A stretch of 64,000 nt of DNA from assembly GCF_020360975.1 (NCBI RefSeq), contig NW_025408678.1, positions 2,418,001 to 2,482,000 of the forward strand, written 5' to 3'. A program made the translations under genes and the position numbers. Origin of the DNA: Hirsutella rhossiliensis. Its lineage: Eukaryota; Ascomycota; Sordariomycetes; Hypocreales; Ophiocordycipitaceae. Position 1 is the stretch's first letter. Every line of letters starts with the position of its first letter. The notes under the pieces were generated by a model. It was not told the origin of the DNA, did no database searches, and worked only from the letters and a program-made list of their open reading frames with translations. Positions 56,983 to 64,000 of this stretch are shown here, one piece after another.

Positions 56983-59544
56983 ATGTACGAAGACTCGTGG
57001 TACAGCTTCGTGCCGGAAATTACGAGCAAGAAGCCGACGACTACCGCCCAGCCGCAGACCCATCGCCGAAGCGAGTCTCTCGGCCAGCAACCGAATGCAT
57101 GTCGCCCTTTCCCCCTTGGTTTCCACCGCCATGCGCCGACGCGGGAAAGCTGACCGAACGAATTTGAACAGGGCACCGGCAAGGTTGATGACATTTCCGA
57201 GCCGCTGGAAAACGTCTACGAGGAAATTGAGGACTCCAACACCCCGCCCGAGCCCACCCTGACGCGCCGCGCCGCCTCCTACTCGGATTTTTATCGCGTT
57301 GTCAAGGCGCAGCTAGCCAAAGATGGGGGCGCACGGAGGAAGAATACGCCAGCGAGCAGGAAGGACAGGAGCTTGGAAGCGCTGACGCTCTGCGCCGAAG
57401 CCTCTGCCATCGGAGCGCACGACGGGTCCGGCGCTGTGCCCGCCGACTTGGCTTTCAAGGACGAGATGCTCGAGGCCAGCCAGCAGGAATATCTGTACGA
57501 GTCGGGCGAGTGAAGTTTGGAGCAGGGGGGATCGCTGACCCTCGCCAGGCTCTATCAAGACCAGCTGACGCTCACGGAACGCCATCTTGACGGGCTCATC
57601 GACGACGCTAATGCTGCGCTCAAGCTGCTCACGTCTCTGTCAAACTCCTTCCAATCCGTCGAAACCCAGACCTCGTCCTTCCAGTCAAAGTGCGAAGGCC
57701 TCTTGACTGAACAACGACGACTGGAGAAGCTCGCAGACGAGGTCGGGACAGACCTGCACTACTACGCCTACTTGGACACGGCCACGCGTCGTCTCAATGC
57801 CCCTGGAGCCAGCCGGCTGGTGGAAGACGAGGCATTTGGCGACATGGTGGAGAATATCGACTCTTGCATTCATTTCATGAGCGCTCACGTATGTATACGC
57901 GCTCCGCTTACTCGTCCCGCCGCGCGGCCGCTGATCAGAGGCCCATGTAGGAATCATACCGCGAGCGCGAGTCGTACCTGGCTCGCTACAACGCGCTTCT
58001 CACCAAGGCCCTGCATCTGTTGGACCACGCCTTCACGGGCCGCTTGGAAAAAGTGTCGCCCGAGATTGCCCGTCAGATTGCCGCCACAAAGTCCGAGTCG
58101 GCCCGCCATGCCCTGGCCTACGGCCGTTTCGAGGAGATGATTACCGACTCGTACTCGTTGCTCCCCAATATCCAAAGGGCGGTCCGCTGCGCCTACGACC
58201 CATATGGTAGGCCGGTAGAGGCGTCGTCTGTCTCGGGAGTCTACGCCAATTCCGCCGCAAACATGTTTCGCACCTATCTCACCACCAGGGACCGGGACCT
58301 CAAGGCTATGACGCAGCACCATGCCGAGGAGTTCCAAAAGGAAGTCAAGAACCTCTCCGTGGAAACGGCTTGTCGAAACTTTATCAAGCAATCGTTTGAA
58401 AAAATGTACAACGAAGACGGCCTGTTCTCTAGGGTGTTCAACGTCGAGCTTATGTGGAACTCCTCAGCCAGTTCGGCTTTCCAGGCAATCAAAGCGATAA
58501 ACACATCTATGGCTCACCCAGGCAATTTGGCCCCCTTGGCCACCAGCTTACAGAACGTGCTGCAAACCGCCGACCTACAGGCTGTCTGCAATGTGGTGGG
58601 GTGGCTTGCTGGCGAGTACTCCATCTCGGAGAGTGACGACGAAGAGTCGCCGTCGTTTCGGAGGTACCGAGAGTACGCGGCGCGGCTGCTTGTCGAGCAT
58701 CTCTGGTCCTTTACCGACGGCGCGTTTGCCGCAGAAGTGACCAAGTCGATTTCCAAAGCTCCGATGCAGGATGGCGCCCTCAAGATCGAGCCAGCCGTGG
58801 ATGGCGCGGCTTCCTCGAATGCATACCCCCTTGTCAGGCGGGCAATTGAGCTGCTGGCCATGTTTGACCAGGCCATGCCCAAGGAACGATCGGTAAGACG
58901 CGTCAGATTGCTAGCTGCTTTCCATCTATTATCTGCTGACTTTCTTGTCTCCTGCCTAGGCTAAGAATAGCTCGGTGGTGTTCAATATTATTCGCGAGAC
59001 CATTCAAGTGCTGCAGCGGGCCGAGGCGAGGATCCGGTCGCTCAAAACAGGCACCGACGCCGACCTCTTTATGATCCAAAACTTACTCATGATCAAGAAC
59101 GAGCTGTTTTCCCTCGAAATCGGCGACATTAGGAGTCAGCCGCAGTCGATGCAGCATTTCGGGCGGATCTGGGACACGCTCAGCCCCCAGAACTGGGTGG
59201 GCTTCTTCAGCAGCATCATGGGCGGGTCGCTCTGGACTCGCGGGGCGCCGGCGGTGACGGCCAAGACGCTGACGGCCGAAGACATGAGCGAGCAGCTGGA
59301 CGAGTTGTTACGGCAGTCCATCTACGCCTTTACGAAGCGCTGGGGCACATTGATCAATGACTCACAGAGTCGGAAGACGGGCGTCAAGCCGATAGCAAAG
59401 GTGGAGGCCGAGCTGGAGAGCATGTTGGCGAACGCGTTCCAGAACCACCCCGAGGTCATTTCGAAGCTCAAGGAGGCGATTTGGCTCAACGCCCAGGCGC
59501 AGAATAATGCCAAGGACGCGAAGAGGGGCGCGAAGCGGTATTAA
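56983..59544 (+). CDS. cog3: conserved oligomeric Golgi complex subunit 3 (Cog3/Sec34)
   Basis: Lobe A subunit of the COG tethering complex for retrograde vesicles in the Golgi. Proposed exons are 56983-57096, 57172-57494, 57549-57888, 57951-58892 and 58960-59544, giving 767 aa. The start encodes MYEDSWYSFVPEI, the conserved fungal N-terminus. The central Sec34 domain carries ASQQEYLLYQDQLTLTERHLD (built across intron 2), the coiled coil SKCEGLLTEQRRLEKLADEV, HYYAYLD, and DLHYYA-type motifs. The C-terminal part has RIWDTLSPQNWVGFFSSI and SEQLDELLRQSIYAFTKRWG. An apparent in-frame TGA at 57511 lies inside intron 2 and is not a lesion. Intron 1 stays in frame only with a GC donor (gcatgt, 57097) and the acceptor at 57171. 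The nearby GT option breaks the frame. Confidence 0.9.
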
Positions 59545-60436
59545 GTTGCAAGGGGAGCCCTCGTGGACGACACCTCTCTTCACCCATACCTTTGACGAGG
59601 CAGATCTATCTCTGCGAACAAGGTTTCGGACGCCATGAGAGGCCGGCATCAAGCGCTGAAAAGCAGTTAGGCCAAGGACCGGAGGCCTACGGCAGGCGGC
59701 ATGGAGCGAAGTACTCACGGCCGTCGAGTGGGGGTTGAGTCATGAGAGACGAACCAATGTTGGCGGAGACTTGTCAGCATATCGGATACCTGTCAGATGG
59801 AGTGTTCGATGCAGTACTCTTCTGGAGCAAGACTCGAAACTGTCCTTGTTGTATCTTGAGAACCGGCCTCGTCTAGATACTATGCAGGTCCAGAGATGCC
59901 TTGTCTTTCCAAGTATTCTGCGAAAGAGACGAGCGCTTCAACGAGCAGACGGGCAAGGAAGCGAGGGAGTCAGTCCAGCAGATGAATAGATTCGCACCGA
60001 GTCCACGGCTTGGATCTTCAGCTTGACCATGGATCGACAGCCTGGTCTGACACACGCAAGCACTTGCGGCTTTTGCAGCCCAAGCGGCTAACGCGAAGCG
60101 GGTCCAAGTCGCTGATCCGACGTGGCTGCGGGTAAGCCAGTGAGGTAAAAAGTAAGCGGGCATGTCATCCGGATCTCCTCGGCTTATGGGAGCGAGTGGG
60201 ATGAGACAGGGAAGGAGGGGGCGGCGCTCCAGAAACCACATAAGCGGGAAAGAGGTCGAGAGGGAAGGAGTCAGCGGGGCTTATACCCTCGCAACCCTCG
60301 CAGGAGCGTAGTTTCCCCCAACGAAACAACCCATCGTACACACTCAGCAGAGTCATCGAGAGCAGAAGGCCAGGCATCTCCATCAGCATTGTTCGCGAAA
60401 CCCCAAGTCTCGCACCGCCCATCCACCGCTGCCACC
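59545..60436. other. intergenic region between cog3 and the GFA-domain gene
   Basis: About 890 bp with the cog3 3' flank and the promoter of the next gene. No convincing gene. Confidence 0.5.
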
Positions 60437-61624
60437 ATGACGACGACGCAGACGCAGACGCAGACGTACCGGGGCAACTGCCACTGCGGCGCCTACGTGT
60501 ACGAGGCCAAGCTGCCGGAGATTACGTCGGCGCACGAGTGCAACTGCAGCATCTGCCGCAAAAAGGGCTATCTCTGGGTCTTTGTGGGCGAGAGCGACGA
60601 CTTCCGGGCCGTCAAGGGGACCGATGACGAGCTTACTAGCTACTCGTTTGGCTCCGGCAAGATGTTCCACAAGGTGCTTCCTCCTCCTCTCCTTGATCTT
60701 TTGGGTGGCTCGTACAGAATAGCAGAAGAGCTAACGAGTGCCGCGCAGTTCTGTCCCAAGTGTGCTACGCCCCTCATGGGGGTATTTCCAGACGGGCCCC
60801 CGGGCAAGCAGCGGGGTTTGAACGTATGGCTTTCTCTTCCCATCTGCTTTCTCCTCTTGAGAAACAGAAGAGAACAAGGGCGGCGAGGTCGAGACTGACG
60901 AGACCGGACTGAGCAGGTGCATGCCATCCAGGGATTGAACACCTGGAAGTTGGAAAGGAAGATGTGAGTTTCTGCTGTCGGGTTCTCGCTCAACTCTCCA
61001 CCATCAAGACTTCAGAGCTAAAGCTTTGCCCAGGTTTGACGGGGCTGCGATGGGGAACAAATACGTCCCTCATGAGTACAAGGGCAGCTTGCCGGCAGCC
61101 GTCGCAGGCAAGCAGCTGTACACGGGAAGCTGTCACTGCGGCAAAGTGCGTGTGGCGCTCATGAGCAAGCCCTTGGATGATAGCTACGACGATAGAATAG
61201 TCGAGTGCAACTGCAGCATCTGCGAGAGAGTGAGCAGAGCCCCGAAGGACAAGGAGACTAGGAGGCGGAGAGACGTACGAGTGCTGACACCGAGGCTCTA
61301 CAGAACGGGTGCCGCTGGGTCTATCCGCCCGTGGCCGCCGTGGTGCTGGCTGGCGACGACGCCGACATCGGCCGATACTCGTTTGCGCGGCACATTATGA
61401 GCAAGACGTTTTGCAGGACCTGCGGCGTGTGCATGACGAATGAGCGCAACGCACTGCTGGCCGACGATGCCATTTCGGAGAGGGACGGCCCGTTCAAGGC
61501 GTGGGCTGAGACGTACCGCCCCGTCAACCTGCGTGTCCTGGACAATGTGGATCTGTCGGGCTTGAGGCCGGCGCAGATGAACGACGGGGCCAACTCGTTG
61601 CCACCACCGTACGAGAATCCGTGA
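60437..61624 (+). CDS. tandem GFA/CENP-V zinc-domain protein
   Basis: Contains two domains of the glutathione-dependent formaldehyde-activating (GFA, Pfam-type CENP-V/GFA) fold; such proteins bind zinc through Cys clusters. Exons are 60437-60673, 60749-60823, 60917-60963, 61034-61229 and 61304-61624, all in phase, giving 291 aa. The first domain has NCHCGAYVYEAKLP, then HECNCSICRKKGYLW and FCPKCATPL. The second repeats the plan: GSCHCGKVRVAL, VECNCSICERV, NGCRWVYPP and FCRTCGVCM. The CxC, CxxC and CxxC pattern is complete in both copies, so both should bind metal. The classical GFA activity itself has been questioned, so no reaction is assigned. The N-terminus is a short Thr/Gln run (MTTTQTQTQTY). 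No formaldehyde dehydrogenase or S-formylglutathione hydrolase lies nearby. Confidence 0.87.
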
Positions 61625-62281
61625 GAGTGCGAGTTTACTTGCCATGATGCTGAGCGAGGTTATATAACTGCACTTCCCGGCTGATCCAGGTAGGCGGGTG
61701 GCTCAACCTGGATTCATCGTGGATGACATGACACACTGCTCAACCTCTTCACAGTCAGGAATGAAGCTGTATATGGGAAGAGGTGTGCCGGAGTGCCTGG
61801 AGTCGGTGGCCCAGTTGGATATCCGTCGCGCTGCTCTTGAAGCTCCTGCTATATATACCGGATTTTGTGGAGAGCACTCTCAAGTAACATGAATACTCGA
61901 GTAGAAAAATGAGCGCAATTTGCTCGGGAAAGAGAAAACATCCAGTACAGAGAAGTTGTAGATAATGGTGAGGAAGCGGGGAGGTTTTCCCACGGCGGCT
62001 CGGCGCATCTGCAGCTGCCCCACCAGGAACCGCCGTCTGTCAGCAATCTTGATCGAAAGTCCCAACCAAACCAACATCACCAACCCACGACGCCAGAAGC
62101 TTCAACCCTTCCAGACGACAAATCCACACCGGCTCGGGCTTCCACCTCTCATCCCCCGACACAAATCGTCCCTCGGCAGCGTCAATCCGCCCCTACCCCC
62201 GATCACGCCATCGTTGGAAGAGGGCAGGAAGGGAAAGGGGAGGAGCATAAGGAAAGGATAGAGGAGGGCTCTGCGCTCGCG
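61625..62281. other. intergenic region before the mitochondrial carrier
   Basis: About 660 bp promoter and leader sequence; no gene seen. Confidence 0.5.
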
Positions 62282-63362
62282 ATGGAGGCGCCGCTGGCCT
62301 CGGAGACGGTCGAGCCGCCGCCGTCGTCGCAGGTGGGCGCGCAGCAGGCGGCCAAGGATCTCTTCTCGGGCGCCGTGGGCGGCATCGCCCAAGTCTTGAT
62401 TGGTGTGTTGGCTGTCCCCCTCTTCCCCCCGGAAGCAAATAGACCTCCTCCAATGGTGGTTCTTCCAAGCATCTATACATCTACATCTATGGAAGAGGGG
62501 TGCGGCGCGCTGACTGAATGCCTTGGGTGAGGGCAAAACTACAGGCCAGCCGTTTGACATTGTCAAGGTCCGCCTGCAGACGACGAACCAGTACGCCGGC
62601 GCCGTCGACGCAGCCGCCTCGATATACCGCCACGAGGGCGCGCTGGCCTTTTACAAGGGCACGCTGACGCCGCTGCTGGGCATCGGGGCGTGCGTGTCGA
62701 TCCAGTTTGGCGCCTTCCACGCCGCGCGGCGCTGGTTCGAGGGCCGCCAACAGCAACAGCAGCAGGGCCGCCTCTCGTACGCCCAGTACTACGCCGCCGG
62801 CGCCTTTGCCGGCGTCGCCAACGCCGCCCTCTCGGGCCCCATCGAGCACGTGCGCATCCGGCTGCAGAGCCAGCCCCACGGCGCCGCCGCGCGCCTGTAC
62901 GCCGGCCCGCTCGACTGCGTGCGCAAGCTCGCCGCCGCCCACCCGCGCGGCCTGCTCCCCGCGCTGTACCGCGGCCAGAGCGTCACGCTGCTGCGCGAGG
63001 CCGCCGCCTACGGCGCCTGGTTCGCCGCCTTCGAGTTCCTCATGAACGCCGACGCCGCCCGCAACCGCGTCGACCGCGCCGCCGTGCCCGCCTGGAAGGT
63101 CGCCCTGTACGGCGGCTTGGCCGGCGAGGCCCTCTGGCTCGCGAGCTACCCCTTCGACGTCGTCAAGAGCAAGATGCAGACCGATGCCCTGGTCCCCGCC
63201 GACCGCAGCTTCCCCACCATGCGCAGCTGCTTCGCCGCTACGTGGCGCCGCGATGGCTTCGCTGGCTTCTGGAGGGGCATCTGGCCGACCCTGTTCCGCG
63301 CCATGCCCGTCAGCGCCGGCACGTTTGCCGTTGTCGAGATGACCATGCGCGCCATTAACTAG
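62282..63362 (+). CDS. mitochondrial carrier family protein, Ymc1/carnitine-acylcarnitine-like
   Basis: Inner-membrane solute exchanger of 312 aa. Exons are 62282-62402 and 62545-63362. Three carrier repeats of about 95 residues are seen: first with QPFDIVKVRLQ after a short GIAQVLI helix, second with SGPIEHVRIRLQ, third with SYPFDVVKSKMQ. Each Px[DE]xx[KR] signature closes a six-helix bundle. The EHVRIRLQ signature of the second repeat and overall length fit the Ymc1/Ymc2 and carnitine/ornithine branch, for which glycine, glutamate or organic-acid transport has been proposed. The true substrate cannot be read. The N-terminus is a short Ala/Glu/Pro extension (MEAPLASETVEPPP). Codon use is extremely GC-rich in exon 2. 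A phase-1 intron splits the first signature (GQPFD). Confidence 0.85.
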
Positions 63363-63783
63363 AAGTACCCCCCACTCTGTCCGGTTTGTCGTCTACACAT
63401 ACAAATCCTCATGGTTTGACTCTGTACACGTTGGGCGGTTGCCGTTCAACTTGGCGGTTTCTCGTCCGTCATTGGAAAAGGTGGCGAAGATAAACGGAAA
63501 AGACATGTACTACATCCTGTATACAAAGACATGGCCGGCCTTCTTTAGCTGTAGAGGCCTAACTAGAAACGCGTCAAAGGCATCAAGACGGAGCTGGCGA
63601 GAATCGAACACCCAGTTCTGGCAGTACGGTGGTGACTTGAGCCGCGACGACATACGAGTGCTGGTTGGCATTGGCCACGCTCCGAGCTGCAACATTGACC
63701 CTGCTAGACAAACAGGACGGGGGCAGACACACGGCCCTGTCCATTCAAGCCAAAACGCCCGCCTCCAGCGAGTGAGCGGCCCG
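63363..63783. other. convergent 3' flank region
   Basis: About 420 bp between the carrier stop and the stop of the right-edge gene. A T-loop-like gttcgattct (minus strand, near 63603) was checked; it has no matching stems and is not a tRNA. Confidence 0.5.
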
Positions 63784-64000
63784 TCACCACCCGACATTCT
63801 CGTTGTTCTCCACACGCCTCTCCAGGATGTGCCTGGCATTCACCGGCGTCAGCGCCTCGAGCCCCAGCTCCTCAAGCACCCTGCGCGCCTCGTCGTTGCT
63901 GGTAAAGGCCCGGTCGCTCGCCTCCTTGAGCGTCGTGCCGCTCGCGCCCTCGCCCACCGACGCCGGAAGGTTCAGGAGCCGCGTGCCCTCGCGCAGCGCC
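63784..64000 (-). CDS. C-terminal part of an unrecognised protein (runs off the window)
   Basis: The frame reads in from the right edge and ends with a TGA at 63784-63786 after NENVGW. About 72 codons are visible, including ALREGTRLLNLPASVGEGAS, EARRVLEELGLEAL and ARHILERRVEN. Composition is helical and well-formed for a gene, with C/G-ending codons like its neighbours. I do not recognise the family; the start and any introns lie outside the window. Confidence 0.6.
   Translation of the reverse strand, partial: ALREGTRLLNLPASVGEGASGTTLKEASDRAFTSNDEARRVLEELGLEALTPVNARHILERRVENNENVGW

Noticed and set aside
57511..57513. In-frame TGA in cog3 as a possible readthrough or lesion
   Set aside because: A standard intron (57495-57548, gtacga to ccag) removes it and restores the conserved EYLLYQDQLTLTERHLD.
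63590..63670. tRNA-like T-loop (gttcgattct) on the minus strand
   Set aside because: Flanking bases do not pair into a T stem or acceptor stem.

Overview
This window is nuclear DNA of a filamentous ascomycete, most probably a Sordariomycete of the Hypocreales type. The evidence is GC-rich sequence, intron-containing genes with short (about 50-120 nt) introns and fungal splice sites, and recognisable fungal families: NoxA NADPH oxidase, a Dal5-type permease, Fmp25, Spt7, Nab3, and a Ser/Thr-rich wall sensor. I cannot name the species. No bacterial, viral, transposon, CRISPR, rRNA or confident tRNA feature was seen.

Layout, left to right: an empty left edge; a Dal5-family MFS transporter (1336-3110, -); a Mid2/Wsc-like wall sensor (4280-5713, -); a long gap; an Nta1-type N-terminal amidase gene carrying two lesions (8561-11927, -); noxA (13548-15402, -); a 3 kb gap with simple repeats; a Ubc4/5-class E2 (18445-19517, -); a glutaryl-CoA dehydrogenase (20805-22279, -); a mitochondrial GGQ-motif peptidyl-tRNA hydrolase (24016-24743, -); a Nab3-like RNA-binding protein (26010-28781, +); a FRE-type metalloreductase (29299-31098, -); serine hydroxymethyltransferase (31777-33381, +); SAGA subunit Spt7 (35035-38554, -); a VanZ-like membrane protein (39794-40485, +); prefoldin subunit 3 (41318-42254, +); a large unrecognised, probably mitochondrial protein (42669-45749, +); a secreted Pro/Ser/Thr-rich repeat protein with a CBM19-like Cys domain (47197-50348, +); a protein tyrosine phosphatase (51560-53148, -); Fmp25 (54633-56438, -); Cog3 (56983-59544, +); a tandem GFA-domain protein (60437-61624, +); a mitochondrial carrier (62282-63362, +); and the C-terminus of an unrecognised gene at the right edge (63784-64000, -).

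This is mostly a housekeeping segment, not a biosynthetic cluster: genes sit on both strands, functions are mixed, and no shared pathway joins neighbours. Several products are mitochondrial (glutaryl-CoA dehydrogenase, Pth4-like hydrolase, Fmp25, carrier, the 1005-aa protein). Two act at the wall or surface (sensor, repeat protein), and two are flavo-haem reductases (NoxA, FRE).

The most unusual observation is the Nta1-like gene. Its Glu and Lys catalytic residues are kept, but the nucleophilic Cys position reads Gly. A single in-frame TAG then interrupts an otherwise intact 1052-codon frame. This fits pseudogenisation, an assembly error, or stop-codon A-to-I RNA editing as known in Sordariomycetes. 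Secondary points are a probable GC-AG intron in cog3, an 11-unit 22-aa repeat in the secreted protein, and a possible extra alpha/beta domain behind the Nab3 RRM. All exon boundaries were read by eye from splice consensus and frame continuity.
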